Notes under the pieces: generated by a model
What the model was told of the DNA's origin: nothing
Databases searched by the model: none
What the model saw: only the letters and a program-made list of their open reading frames with translations
Shown: piece by piece, positions 26,122-35,130 of the stretch
Position numbering within the stretch: position 1 is the first letter of the stretch
Layout of the letters: the number at the start of each line of letters is the position of its first letter
Assembly: GCF_947501165.1 (NCBI RefSeq)
Contig: NZ_CANMUU010000002.1
Location: 1,364,001 to 1,428,000 of the forward strand
DNA length: 64,000 nucleotides
DNA from: an uncultured Allomuricauda sp.
Lineage (GTDB): Bacteria > Bacteroidota > Bacteroidia > Flavobacteriales > Flavobacteriaceae
Direction: 5' to 3'
Program-made: the position numbers and the translations under genes

Positions 26122-27285
26122 TTACTTACTTGCAAACAATTTTACGTCTTCCTCCGAAACTTCTTGACCTCCTAGAATGATAAGACGCTCCACTACATTT
26201 CTTAATTCCCGCACATTTCCAGTCCAATCGTAACCCTTAAGAAGTTCTGTAGCCTTTTTAGAAAATGATTTTACCGCTGTTCCTTGCTCTTCCGCTATTT
26301 TCTTAGCAAAGTGCTCAATGAGCATGGCAATGTCATCCCGTCTATCGTTCAAGGCCGGAACCTTAATCAAAATTACAGCCAAACGGTGATAGAGGTCTTC
26401 CCTAAAATTACCTTCAGCTATTTCTTTTTTAAGGTCCTTATTTGTTGCTGCCAAAACGCGAACATTCACCTTAATATCCTTATCTGTTCCAACTCTTGAA
26501 ATCTTGTTTTCCTGGAGCGCCCTTAACACTTTGGCTTGTGCAGAAAGGCTCATGTCCCCAACCTCATCCAGAAAAATAGTCCCTTTGTTGGCAGCTTCAA
26601 ATTTTCCGGCCCTGTCCTTAACCGCAGAAGTAAAAGCTCCTTTCACATGCCCAAACAGTTCACTTTCTATAAGTTCCGATGGTATGGCCGCACAGTTGAC
26701 TTCTATAAAAGGTGCAGAGGAACGTGCGCTTTTTTGGTGTAACCAGTGCGCTACCAATTCCTTTCCAGTTCCATTCGGGCCGGTAATCAGGACTCTAGCA
26801 TCCGTAGGAGCTACTTTTTCTATCATGTCTTTGATAGTGTCTATTTCCTTACTTTCCCCAACCATTTCGTAATTCTTGGAGACTTTCTTTTTCAGGATTT
26901 TGTTTTCAACAACCAATTCCTTTCTATCCAAGGCGTTGCGCACCGTGGTCAAAAGCCTGTTAAGGTCGGGGGGTTTGGAGATATAATCGAAGGCACCTAA
27001 TCTCATGGTGTTCACAGCCGTATCCAAATCGCCGTGACCGGATATCATTATAAAAGGTATTTCTGGTTTTATTTGCCTCGCCGCCTCCAAAACTTCCACA
27101 CCATCCATTTTGGGCATTTTTATATCGCACAAAACCAAATCGAAGTCTTCTTTTTTTATTATCTCCATCCCCTTCAATCCGTCTTCTGCTTCAAAAACTT
27201 GATAGGCATCATTCTCTTCACTCAATATTTTTATCAAAACCCGCCTAATTGCAGATTCATCTTCTATTACCAATATTCTGGACAT
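26122..27285 (-). CDS. Sigma-54 activator-type response regulator without DNA-binding domain
   Basis: A 387-residue protein: receiver domain (1-120, phospho-acceptor Asp54 in D-I-K-M-P-K-M-D) and AAA+ domain (140-375). Walker A is G-P-N-G-T-G-K-E (169-176) instead of the usual G-E-S-G-T-G-K-E. The sigma-54-contact loop reads G-A-F-T-S-A (216-221) instead of G-A-F-T-G-A. The chain stops about 15 residues after the N-V-R-E-L-R-N sensor region, where NtrC-type proteins continue into a Fis-like helix-turn-helix; none is present. I believe close flavobacterial homologues share this shape. It is last in an operon with an ABC-2 exporter, MscS and an outer-membrane protein; no kinase is nearby. Confidence 0.92.
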   Translation of the reverse strand: MSRILVIEDESAIRRVLIKILSEENDAYQVFEAEDGLKGMEIIKKEDFDLVLCDIKMPKMDGVEVLEAARQIKPEIPFIMISGHGDLDTAVNTMRLGAFDYISKPPDLNRLLTTVRNALDRKELVVENKILKKKVSKNYEMVGESKEIDTIKDMIEKVAPTDARVLITGPNGTGKELVAHWLHQKSARSSAPFIEVNCAAIPSELIESELFGHVKGAFTSAVKDRAGKFEAANKGTIFLDEVGDMSLSAQAKVLRALQENKISRVGTDKDIKVNVRVLAATNKDLKKEIAEGNFREDLYHRLAVILIKVPALNDRRDDIAMLIEHFAKKIAEEQGTAVKSFSKKATELLKGYDWTGNVRELRNVVERLIILGGQEVSEEDVKLFASK

Positions 27286-27295
27286 ATTTTTCTAT

Positions 27296-28186
27296 TTAAA
27301 AGATTCCGATTTTGAAACCTGTTCTAATATAAAGATTTGCTTCATCATTCAATAAAAAAACAGCGTTTCTATCATCATTTCGAAGTTCGCCTATCTGTTC
27401 AATGGAACGGCCCACCAAGGCAAATAGTGAGGTGCGCTTAGATATATGATACTGATACCCAAAAGCTCCAACTAAGGCGGATAGTGAAATCTTGGAACCT
27501 ACCTGATTATCGGGTAGTTCAATGTCGTTTTGCACATTGATGAAATAACCATCCAAAAGCATGGTGAACCCAAAAGTATGTTTTGGTGAAGGATGGTACT
27601 CAAATCTTGACCTCGGAATACCTAAGGTATAGGACCATTTGGGATGGAACCTACGATAATAACTTAACAGCGGAAGTGGAAATGGCAAACCCGTGGTACT
27701 ATTAAAGGATAACCCTAAAACCAATCGAAACGGCTTGCTAACATTCATTTTTTCCTTCCATAACGTGGCTGTGGCATTAATGAAAAAATCGTCTGTTTGG
27801 GCACCGTTGGTAAAGTTAGATGCCAATCTAGGGGTAAGGATGCCCACAAAATTCCAATTTTCGTTCCACTTTGTGATAAATCCCAAGTTTAAGTCAACTA
27901 CGTGAAACCTGTTCAGTTCAGTTTGATTAAAAGGAAAATTTTGGGAATACCCTACATCAAATCGATTATACTCCAGTCCAGTGACCAAATAATCTTTCTT
28001 CTCATTAAGTTTCAAGGGAAGATTAAAAAGAAACTTGTAGCGCTGGGTTTTTATTCCCGTATCGTTCTCAGGTATGTTTAGGTATTCCAAACGAAGAATG
28101 TCCGTACTCTGCCCCAATGAGACATGCGAAAGAAAAAAACCAAAAAGGCTTAAAAATCCTAAAAGCCATTTATGGGTTATTTGCAC
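27296..28186 (-). CDS. DUF6268-like outer-membrane beta-barrel protein
   Basis: A 296-residue protein with signal peptide (cleaved near S-L-G-Q, residue 25). The mature part shows alternating amphipathic strands with aromatic girdles and ends in a strand finishing I-G-I-F, typical for outer-membrane insertion. It resembles the DUF6268 family. The gene overlaps the end of the MscS gene by 17 bases and precedes the response regulator by 10, so it belongs to the same operon. No transported substrate can be named. Confidence 0.78.
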   Translation of the reverse strand: MQITHKWLLGFLSLFGFFLSHVSLGQSTDILRLEYLNIPENDTGIKTQRYKFLFNLPLKLNEKKDYLVTGLEYNRFDVGYSQNFPFNQTELNRFHVVDLNLGFITKWNENWNFVGILTPRLASNFTNGAQTDDFFINATATLWKEKMNVSKPFRLVLGLSFNSTTGLPFPLPLLSYYRRFHPKWSYTLGIPRSRFEYHPSPKHTFGFTMLLDGYFINVQNDIELPDNQVGSKISLSALVGAFGYQYHISKRTSLFALVGRSIEQIGELRNDDRNAVFLLNDEANLYIRTGFKIGIF

Positions 28187-29087
28187 CTGTATTGTTTTGA
28201 GGTTTTTGATTTTGAAAAATATGGATATCCCTCTGAGGGAAAGGGATGGTTACACTATTCTCTTTAAACTTCTGGTTTATGCTGTATCGGATATCACTTT
28301 TAATTCGAGGATCTGCAAAACTATCGTTGATAAAGTAGTTAACGGAGAACATCAGTGCTGAGTCACCAAAATCATTGAAAAGCACAAAAGGAACCGGTTT
28401 TTTTAGCACTTTTTTATGTTCCTGAACCGACTCCAGCAACAATTGGGTCACCAGTTCCACATCACTCCCATAGGCTACTCCCACATGTACACTTTCTCTA
28501 GTTGTCCGATGATTTTGGGTATAGTTAAAAACAATATCACTTATGAATTTATGGTTGGGTATTACCACTACCTTATCATCTCTGGTAAGTGCTCGGGTGG
28601 TACGTAATTTAATTTCAAATACCTTACCTACTTTACCATCAACTTCCACAATGTCCCCCACTTGAAGTGATTTATCTATAATAATGAAAATACCTCCCAA
28701 AATATCCTTGAAAAACTCTTGGAGGGCCAATCCCAATCCTACGAAAAGCGCTGCAGAGGCGGTAATAATAAGTGTAATATCTATACCTGCCCCACTCAAT
28801 GTGAGCAGCACCACAATAAGATAAATAACGTAGTTCGCGAACTTAAAAACGCTTGAAAACTTTTGCTTGTCCTCTGGTTCCATTTTTCGGGTGACAAGAT
28901 GGCGAGACCACTTTAATAAGAGCTTTGTGGCTATTATGGAAACTGTGAGCAGTAATAGTAGGCCCAAAGTAAGATGAATGGATTTCTCACCTTCGCCAAG
29001 ATGAATTCCCCAATTGAGGAACTCCTTAAGGGTACCCCAAATATCTTCTTGAATAATTTCCTTTATTTCTTCAGTACCGTCTTGCAT
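28170..29087 (-). CDS. MscS-family mechanosensitive channel
   Basis: A 305-residue inner-membrane protein. Three hydrophobic helices (about 37-60, 85-105, 110-130) lead into the MscS pore helix and the V-G-L-G-L-A-L-Q-E-F-F-K-D-I-L-G-G-I segment, then the beta domain (Q-V-G-D-I-V-E-V-D-G-K-V-G-K-V, R-T-T-R, V-V-I-P-N) and alpha/beta cage. Length matches E. coli MscS (286). It relieves osmotic stress. The gene lies 7 bases after the ABC-2 permease gene. Confidence 0.94.
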   Translation of the reverse strand: MQDGTEEIKEIIQEDIWGTLKEFLNWGIHLGEGEKSIHLTLGLLLLLTVSIIATKLLLKWSRHLVTRKMEPEDKQKFSSVFKFANYVIYLIVVLLTLSGAGIDITLIITASAALFVGLGLALQEFFKDILGGIFIIIDKSLQVGDIVEVDGKVGKVFEIKLRTTRALTRDDKVVVIPNHKFISDIVFNYTQNHRTTRESVHVGVAYGSDVELVTQLLLESVQEHKKVLKKPVPFVLFNDFGDSALMFSVNYFINDSFADPRIKSDIRYSINQKFKENSVTIPFPQRDIHIFQNQKPQNNTGANNP

Positions 29088-29094
29088 AGTTCTT

Positions 29095-30438
29095 CTAGTA
29101 CTTCAACCATTTAAACAGTTCTTTATATGTAGGGCGTTTGCCGTACATTAATATTCCCACCCTATAAATCTTGGATGCCAACCATACTATACCTAAAAAT
29201 GCCCCTATCAGTAGTGCTATGGAGAGCAATAACTGCCATAAGGGGACTCCGCCCTCCCCTATACCTCCAGGGAGTCGCATGAGCATTACTATAGGTGAAG
29301 TTAAGGGAAACAATGAAAAACCTACGGCAATAGGGCCATGCGGATTGCTAAAAACCGAGAAAAAGCCCACATAAATGGCCAACATTAAGGGTAAAATAAT
29401 GGGGAATATAAATTGTTGGGTGTCCGTCTCATTGTCCACTGCGGCACCAATGGCCGCATAGATGGAGCTGTAGATAAGATATCCAAGGATGAAATATATC
29501 AAAAACGAGCCTATGAGAAGTCCCCAAGGAATATTGACAATTTCCCTGGCATACAACAACATGTCTCCATCAAGACCCGACGTTTGCAGTTCAGCCACCC
29601 CATTTATTCCTGAGGTTGGCAAAGTGCTTTCTGCAGTCAAAACAGATAAATCTATTCCTAAAATCAATACGGACAAAAAGAGCAAGACAGATGCCGATAC
29701 TATCCATATAATGAATTGGGTAAGACCTGCAAATGAAGTTCCGATAATCTTCCCCAACATAAGCTGAAAGGGTTTTACCGATGAGATTATGACCTCGATG
29801 ATTCGACTTGTCTTTTCTTCAATCACACTGCGCATCACAAATCCACCATAGATAATGATGAACATCATAATAGCATAGCCAAAAGCACCTCCTATAAATG
29901 CCTTAATTTCCGTAATACCTTTGATGCTTCTCTCACCATCGAAAGTGGAAAGGTTCATTACAAAGGGTTTCTCTATTCCGGTAAATTCATCGGATGATAC
30001 TCCAAGTTCTTGCAGTCGTTTTAAGCGTAATTTTTTTTGAAATAAACGTTCCAAGCCCTCCGTCACGGTAGTGTTCGGATTTTCCTTGGTGAATAGATAC
30101 GTAGCTTGGGCCACATCTTCCATATCATCTCCTCCAGGAATATGCAATAGACCAAAATAGCCTAAAGCTATGGTTGAGTCTTTTGCCTGATCCAATGAAA
30201 CATTTTTTAGATGAACATAGGAAACATTTTGGCCAGGTTTGAATTCATTGCTAAAAAAGGAACTTTCATTTAATACAGTTATAATTCTTTTCTCGCCATC
30301 ATTCAATTTGGTAAGATAGGCTATTAAAAGAATCATTCCCACAATTAGAATTGGGCTCAAAATCGTCATAATGATGAACGATTTGTTCCTTACTTTGGCC
30401 AAATACTCGCGCTTTACAATCAATCCCAACTTACCCAT
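29095..30438 (-). CDS. ABC-2 type transporter permease, NatB-like
   Basis: A 447-residue permease using the ATG at 30438, which overlaps the ATPase stop by 8 bases. One N-terminal helix (about 20-42), a large extracytoplasmic domain (about 45-180) and five to six C-terminal helices fit the ABC-2/NatB (YhaP) pattern. E-Y-L-A-K-V-R-N-K-S-F near the start is typical. It pairs with the ATPase upstream. The family includes sodium and peptide exporters; the cargo is not evident. Confidence 0.9.
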   Translation of the reverse strand: MGKLGLIVKREYLAKVRNKSFIIMTILSPILIVGMILLIAYLTKLNDGEKRIITVLNESSFFSNEFKPGQNVSYVHLKNVSLDQAKDSTIALGYFGLLHIPGGDDMEDVAQATYLFTKENPNTTVTEGLERLFQKKLRLKRLQELGVSSDEFTGIEKPFVMNLSTFDGERSIKGITEIKAFIGGAFGYAIMMFIIIYGGFVMRSVIEEKTSRIIEVIISSVKPFQLMLGKIIGTSFAGLTQFIIWIVSASVLLFLSVLILGIDLSVLTAESTLPTSGINGVAELQTSGLDGDMLLYAREIVNIPWGLLIGSFLIYFILGYLIYSSIYAAIGAAVDNETDTQQFIFPIILPLMLAIYVGFFSVFSNPHGPIAVGFSLFPLTSPIVMLMRLPGGIGEGGVPLWQLLLSIALLIGAFLGIVWLASKIYRVGILMYGKRPTYKELFKWLKY

Positions 30439-31369
30439 TGCGTTCCTTTCCATTAACGGTTTTGATGAAAATATCATTAGCGGAAGGAATTACCTCCTCA
30501 AACCTGCTTACGTTACCATATTTAGAGAGTTCGGCTAAAACACCTTTTGTATCCGTTGAAGGAAGTTGAATGGATATGGCCCAACTACCTTCTTCCCTAT
30601 CGGGTTTAGAAGAAAGTACATTAAACTTCTCCTTGATATCTTGCTGTAACCCGTTCACAGAGTCATCTATTTGAAGCAATACATTAAAGATATTATTCTT
30701 ATAGGCATTTTTAATCTCGGATAATTTGCCGTCCAAGATTTTTTCTGATTTATGAATTAAGGCGATATACTCACACAGCTCTTCCACAGATTCCATTCGG
30801 TGCGTTGAAAAAATGATAGAGGTACCTTCTTCTTTTAATCTCAGTATTTCATCTTTAATAATATTGGCGTTGATGGGGTCGAAACCACTAAAAGGTTCAT
30901 CAAAAATCAAAAGCTTAGGTCTGTGCAATACCGTTACTATAAATTGGATTTTTTGGGCCATCCCCTTAGAAAGCTCCTGAATTTTCTTATCCCACCATTC
31001 ACCAATTTCAAAACGTTCAAACCATTCTTTCAACCTTTTCTTGGCATCGGCCTTGGATAGTCCCTTGAGCTGGGCCAGATATAAGGCTTGCTCACCTACC
31101 TTCATACTTTTATAAAGCCCGCGTTCTTCCGGCAAGTACCCTATAGTTGCAATATGTTCTGGGGCCAGAGGTTTTCCATCAAAAACCAACTGCCCTGTAT
31201 CTGGATAAATAATTTGGTTGACGATTCTAATAAAGGTTGTTTTCCCAGCTCCGTTAGGACCTAGAAGTCCATAAATTTTGTTTTCAGGAATTTCTAAGGA
31301 TATGTTGCTCAACGCTTTAAAGTCTCCGTAGGATTTTGAGACATTTTGGGCAACTAAAATGTGATGCAT
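30431..31369 (-). CDS. ABC transporter ATPase, NatA-like
   Basis: A 312-residue ATPase, taking ATG 31369 as start because homology begins at once (I-L-V-A-Q-N-V-S-K-S-Y-G). Walker A is G-P-N-G-A-G-K-T-T, signature L-S-K-G-M-A-Q-K (a variant with Lys instead of the second Gly), Walker B L-L-I-F-D-E-P-F-S-G-F-D, H-loop F-S-T-H-R. The extra C-terminal domain (about 220-312) is typical of NatA/DUF4162 ATPases. It is the first gene of a five-gene operon running to the response regulator. Confidence 0.93.
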   Translation of the reverse strand: MHHILVAQNVSKSYGDFKALSNISLEIPENKIYGLLGPNGAGKTTFIRIVNQIIYPDTGQLVFDGKPLAPEHIATIGYLPEERGLYKSMKVGEQALYLAQLKGLSKADAKKRLKEWFERFEIGEWWDKKIQELSKGMAQKIQFIVTVLHRPKLLIFDEPFSGFDPINANIIKDEILRLKEEGTSIIFSTHRMESVEELCEYIALIHKSEKILDGKLSEIKNAYKNNIFNVLLQIDDSVNGLQQDIKEKFNVLSSKPDREEGSWAISIQLPSTDTKGVLAELSKYGNVSRFEEVIPSANDIFIKTVNGKERNG

Positions 31370-31423
31370 CCAAACAATTTTTCCAAAGATATGTATTTGT
31401 CCATAAAGAAAGAATGCTCTTAA

Positions 31424-31459
31424 AAACAAAACCCACCCTTAAAAAAATCTAAGGATGGG
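31424..31459 (-). terminator. Terminator after dnaJ
   Basis: CCCACCCTT and AAGGATGGG form a 9-bp stem with one mismatch around a 10-base loop. Read on the minus strand it runs into a T-rich tract (TTTTGTTTTT). It lies about 95 bases beyond the dnaJ stop. Confidence 0.65.
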
Positions 31460-31552
31460 AAAAAAATTGCTATGAAAAAGAAAATTAGATATTGGTTTCC
31501 CAACATCAGATTCAAATATACGTTTTTTATTTAAACGGAAAACTTTTAATCG

Positions 31553-32668
31553 CTACGAGAACATATCTTTAACCTTTTCAAAGAAAGATTTATCAGATTT
31601 TTGAGGTTTTGGAACAAAATTTTCATCGCTCTGCATACGTTCAAAAAATTCTCGCTGTTCTTTGTTCAGTTCTTTTGGAGTCCAAACATTTACGTGCACC
31701 AATAAATCACCGCTTCCGTAACCGTTGATATTGGATATACCTTTTCCTCGCAATCTCAATATTTTACCCGATTGAATGCCAGGTTCCAATTTAATGCGCA
31801 CTTTCCCCCCTACAGCATCAATTTCTTTGGAGCTTCCTAAAACGGCTTCAGAGAAACTAATATATAGGTCATAGTGAAGGTTGTCTCCTTCTCTTTTTAG
31901 TGTTCCATGCTCTTCCGTTTCAATGGCTACCAGTAAGTCTCCAGGGACTCCATTTCCTGGAGCGCCGTTTCCTTTTCCGGAGACTTTTAATTGCATACCC
32001 TCTTCAACACCTGGCGGTATTTTAATAGATACGGTCTCTTCAACGGTTTGTAGTCCTTGGGCATCCGCTCCACTAGGACGATTATCAATAATCTGTCCAG
32101 AGCCTCCGCATGTACTACATGTAGTTGCTGTCTGCATGCGCCCTAAGATGGTATTCGCAATTTTGGTTACCTGACCACTTCCGTTACAGGTGGGGCAGGT
32201 TTTATAGGTGACCCCATCTGCTTGCACCTTTCTTCTAACTTTGACTTTTTTCTCAACGCCATTCGCCACTTCTTCCAAGGTCAACTTTACGCGAATGCGC
32301 AGGTTGCTGCCCTTTACACGACGCTGACCTCCTCCAAATCCACCAAAACCGCTAAAGCCACCACCGAAAGCACTACCAAAGATATCGCCAAACTGGCTGA
32401 AAATATCATCCATGTTCATGCCACCACCGCCAAATCCTGCCCCACCTTCAAAAGCTGCATGACCAAACTGGTCGTACTTGGCACGTTTGTCAGGGTCGCT
32501 CAATACCTCGTAGGCTTCCGCTGCTTTTTTAAACATTTCTTCAGCCTTTGTATCTCCAGGGTTTTTATCAGGATGATATTCTATGGCCTTTTTGCGATAT
32601 GCTTTTTTTATCTCAGCAGCAGACGCTCCTTTGGAAACGCCCAATATTTCGTAAAAATCCTCCTTCAT
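31553..32668 (-). CDS. dnaJ: Molecular chaperone DnaJ with a single zinc centre
   Basis: A 371-residue Hsp40. J domain 1-70 with H-P-D at 32-34; Gly/Phe-rich region about 75-117; then the central and C-terminal client-binding domains. Normal DnaJ has four C-x-x-C-x-G-x-G motifs; here only two are present (Cys158/161 and Cys184/187). The first (where R-R-K-V-Q-A-D-G-V now stands) and fourth (R-P-S-G-A-D-A-Q-G) are missing, so zinc centre I is lost and centre II kept. Despite this the length is near normal. It is co-transcribed with grpE, 9 bases upstream. Confidence 0.95.
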   Translation of the reverse strand: MKEDFYEILGVSKGASAAEIKKAYRKKAIEYHPDKNPGDTKAEEMFKKAAEAYEVLSDPDKRAKYDQFGHAAFEGGAGFGGGGMNMDDIFSQFGDIFGSAFGGGFSGFGGFGGGQRRVKGSNLRIRVKLTLEEVANGVEKKVKVRRKVQADGVTYKTCPTCNGSGQVTKIANTILGRMQTATTCSTCGGSGQIIDNRPSGADAQGLQTVEETVSIKIPPGVEEGMQLKVSGKGNGAPGNGVPGDLLVAIETEEHGTLKREGDNLHYDLYISFSEAVLGSSKEIDAVGGKVRIKLEPGIQSGKILRLRGKGISNINGYGSGDLLVHVNVWTPKELNKEQREFFERMQSDENFVPKPQKSDKSFFEKVKDMFS

Positions 32669-32677
32669 AGGTTTTGT

Positions 32678-33235
32678 TTAGTTTCCAACAACCACTTTTG
32701 GATGTCTTATAACGCGTTCACCCATTTTGAATCCCTTCTCAATTACATCAATGATTTTGCCTTTCATCTTTTTGTTAGGAGCGGGTATTTGGGTAATCGC
32801 TTCATGTACTTCGGCATCAAAAGCATCTCCTTCTTGAACTTTTATTTGCTCTAGCCCCTTGTTCTTTAAAGTTTCCTTGAACTTAGTGCTTATAAGCTCT
32901 ACTCCCTTGTACATTTCCTTGTCTTCTGATTTCGAAAGTTCCTTCAAAGCCCTATCAAAATCATCCATAACAGGTAGTAAAGCAACCATTACTTCTTGCC
33001 CCGCTGTTTTAAAGAGTTCCATTCGCTCTTTGGAAGTACGCTTTTTGAAATTTTCGAACTCGGCGAAAAGACGCAAAAACTTGTCTTTTTCTTTAGCAAG
33101 TTCTTCTTTGAGCTTTTCCTCTTCGGAAAGTTCCATGCCCTCGTCCTTAATATCATCGTTCAGTTCAGGGGTTTCAACAGATTGAGAATCCTTTGTTTCT
33201 CCTTCCATTTCCTCAACTTTACTTTTCTTATCCAT
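32678..33235 (-). CDS. grpE: Nucleotide exchange factor GrpE
   Basis: A 185-residue cytoplasmic cochaperone for DnaK. An acidic, Glu-rich N-terminus (1-45) leads into a long coiled coil (about 40-90: E-K-D-K-F-L-R-L-F-A-E-F-E-N-F-K-K-R-T) and the beta-wing domain with the family end V-I-E-K-G-F-K-M-G-E-R-V-I-R-H-P-K-V-V-V. It heads a two-gene operon with dnaJ under a well-formed promoter. Confidence 0.97.
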   Translation of the reverse strand: MDKKSKVEEMEGETKDSQSVETPELNDDIKDEGMELSEEEKLKEELAKEKDKFLRLFAEFENFKKRTSKERMELFKTAGQEVMVALLPVMDDFDRALKELSKSEDKEMYKGVELISTKFKETLKNKGLEQIKVQEGDAFDAEVHEAITQIPAPNKKMKGKIIDVIEKGFKMGERVIRHPKVVVGN

Positions 33236-33267
33236 ATTTAGGGTTTCATTTATCGTTTTTGAAGTGG

Positions 33268-33299
33268 CAAAAGTACTGCCATTTGTCTGAAAATGTCAA
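33268..33299 (-). promoter_or_regulatory. Promoter of grpE-dnaJ
   Basis: On the minus strand TTGACA (33299-33294), 18 bases, then TACTTTTG (33275-33268) match the -33 and -7 elements of the main Bacteroidota sigma factor. The -7 ends 32 bases before the grpE start. A second TGACA lies just upstream (33306-33302), giving a TGACA direct repeat. Confidence 0.65.
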
Positions 33300-33317
33300 A
33301 ATGTCACAGGAAAACAA

Positions 33318-33339
33318 GAAAAAACCGCCAAAAGGCGGT
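33318..33339 (-). terminator. Terminator of the TIGR01777 gene
   Basis: A perfect 6-bp GC-rich stem (ACCGCC/GGCGGT) around AAAA, followed on the minus strand by a run of T. It separates the epimerase-like gene from the grpE promoter. Confidence 0.75.
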
Positions 33340-33365
33340 CTTTATATAAAAGGAAATATTTTTTA

Positions 33366-34328
33366 CTAGACGTATTCCTTATCCAAGGAGACTAAGGCAT
33401 CTTCTTCTTTTGGACGACTTGACCCCAAGAGGTGTTCTAAAGCTGGGCCAATATTAGAATATTGAAAGATAAAACCTTGTTTTTCGATACGTTTGCTACA
33501 AACGCGTTGACTTGCAAAGAGCAAATAAGACATTTCGCCCAACAGCAGTTTCATAGCCCACCTTGGCACATTCGGCAATATTAATGGTCTCTTAAGTACT
33601 TTTGCTAGCTCTTTTGTCATTTTTGCATTGGTTACCGGATTCGGCGCAACGGCATTAAAGACCCCACTAATATTGTTGGTAATGGCAAAAACAAACATTT
33701 CGGCCAAATCATCTATATGAATCCAAGACTGCCATTGTTCACCACTACCCATGGCAGCTCCCGCAAAGTTCTTTATAGGCTTTGCCATTTTAGGCAGAGC
33801 CCCACCCTCATTGGACAGCACAATACCAATTCGCAAGGTCGTCACATTAAAAGGATACTTTTTGAATTCATTTATCTTATCCTCCCATTTTTCAACCACT
33901 CGTCCTAAGAAACTATCATCTACGCCCACATCTTTCTCATCGCATAAATCTATTTGGGAACTGGGATATATTCCAATGGCTGAAGCGGAGACTAAATACT
34001 CTATCTGGGAAGTATCTATTTTGTGCAAGCCAGTATTTAAAGTATTGAGGCTATCCAGTCTACTGGAAAGCACCTTTTCTTTGTAAGACGTAGTCCATTT
34101 TTTTGCGATTGTGGCCCCAGCAAGATTAATGATTGAGGTGACCCCATCAAAACATGCCATATCAATTTTGCCATTGGAAGGATTCCAATAAAAGCCTTTG
34201 TAGTTTTCGGAAGAAACAATCTTTCTCTTACTTGTAGTGAGATAATGGACTGGAATATCATGTTGGTGCAAAACTTTGGTAATCGCTTTGCCAACCAATC
34301 CAGTTGCTCCAGTTATCAATACTTTCAT
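33366..34328 (-). CDS. TIGR01777-family NAD-dependent epimerase/oxidoreductase
   Basis: A 320-residue extended short-chain dehydrogenase. The N-terminal G-A-T-G-L-V-G nucleotide loop is at 7-13, and N-L-A-G-A-T-I-A-K-K-W near 69 is the hallmark of the TIGR01777 (YfcH/SulA-type) group. The usual epimerase active-site segment reads S-A-S-A-I-G-I-Y-P (Ser and Tyr kept). A C-terminal DUF1731-type tail (about 275-305) is present. The role of the family is unknown. Confidence 0.9.
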   Translation of the reverse strand: MKVLITGATGLVGKAITKVLHQHDIPVHYLTTSKRKIVSSENYKGFYWNPSNGKIDMACFDGVTSIINLAGATIAKKWTTSYKEKVLSSRLDSLNTLNTGLHKIDTSQIEYLVSASAIGIYPSSQIDLCDEKDVGVDDSFLGRVVEKWEDKINEFKKYPFNVTTLRIGIVLSNEGGALPKMAKPIKNFAGAAMGSGEQWQSWIHIDDLAEMFVFAITNNISGVFNAVAPNPVTNAKMTKELAKVLKRPLILPNVPRWAMKLLLGEMSYLLFASQRVCSKRIEKQGFIFQYSNIGPALEHLLGSSRPKEEDALVSLDKEYV

Positions 34329-34449
34329 AGCCTGTTTTTGAACAAAAGTAGATGTTTAATTCGCTGTTTTTGAGGGATTAATTCAGCTTTAACACAAATG
34401 TTTAAACTTTAAGTAAAATTATGATAAGCACTGTATTGCACTTTAACAA

Positions 34450-35127
34450 TCATTTGGGAATATTTGATATTTTGGTAGCACGCAACATTTCTCTTTTTCC
34501 AGGTGGCCCTTCCAATCGCTCCACAGAAAAACCTACCTCTTGCATAGCCCGTCTTACACTACCTTTTGCCGAATATGTAACCAGAACCCCTCCCATTCTT
34601 AATGCATCGTACATAATTTGAAAAACATCTTTTGCCCAAAGTTCCGGTTGTACCCTAGGGCCAAATGCATCAAAATAAACAAGGTTGAACAAATCTAAGT
34701 TCTTAACCGCCCTAAAATCCTTTTTTTGCTTGGTCAATAAGAAATTATTCGTCAAAACTACCTCTTTCTCCCACTCACATTTGTGCATTTTGTCAAACTC
34801 ATTTTCAAAAGCTTGAGCAGATAAACTTGTTATGTAGTCCAACTGATGAACTTCTTCCCATGTGACTGGATATTGCTCAACACCTGTATAATGCACAGCA
34901 ATGTTCTTTTTTTGAGCTTCAATTAAAGTGATTAAGGCATTTAGCCCTGTCCCAAAACCAATTTCAAGAATGTTCAACTTTTTTAACCAGACATGTTCCA
35001 AACCGTTTTTAATAAAGACATGATACGCTTCTTGAACAGCCCCATGTTTTGAGTGATACTGTTCCTGCCATTCCTCAAGTTGAATGGTTTTGGAACCATC
35101 GGCTGTTTCGATAATGCTGCGTTTCAC
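34450..35127 (-). CDS. mnmD: tRNA U34 methyltransferase MnmD
   Basis: A 225-residue SAM-dependent methyltransferase with G-F-G-T-G-L-N-A-L as SAM loop (near 57), and Y-F-D-A-F-G-P-R, P-E-L-W and V-T-Y-S-A-K-G-x-V-R-R as family marks. It completes 5-methylaminomethyl-2-thiouridine at tRNA position 34. It is the stand-alone version of the methylase half of E. coli MnmC; no FAD oxidase domain is attached. The start is GTG (35127), 3 bases after the DUF4920 gene's stop. Confidence 0.92.
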   Translation of the reverse strand: MKRSIIETADGSKTIQLEEWQEQYHSKHGAVQEAYHVFIKNGLEHVWLKKLNILEIGFGTGLNALITLIEAQKKNIAVHYTGVEQYPVTWEEVHQLDYITSLSAQAFENEFDKMHKCEWEKEVVLTNNFLLTKQKKDFRAVKNLDLFNLVYFDAFGPRVQPELWAKDVFQIMYDALRMGGVLVTYSAKGSVRRAMQEVGFSVERLEGPPGKREMLRATKISNIPK

Positions 35128-35130
35128 TGC

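Noticed and set aside
32222..32854. 210-residue plus-strand reading frame across dnaJ and grpE
   Set aside because: It is antisense to two certain genes and crosses their junction; no motif is present.
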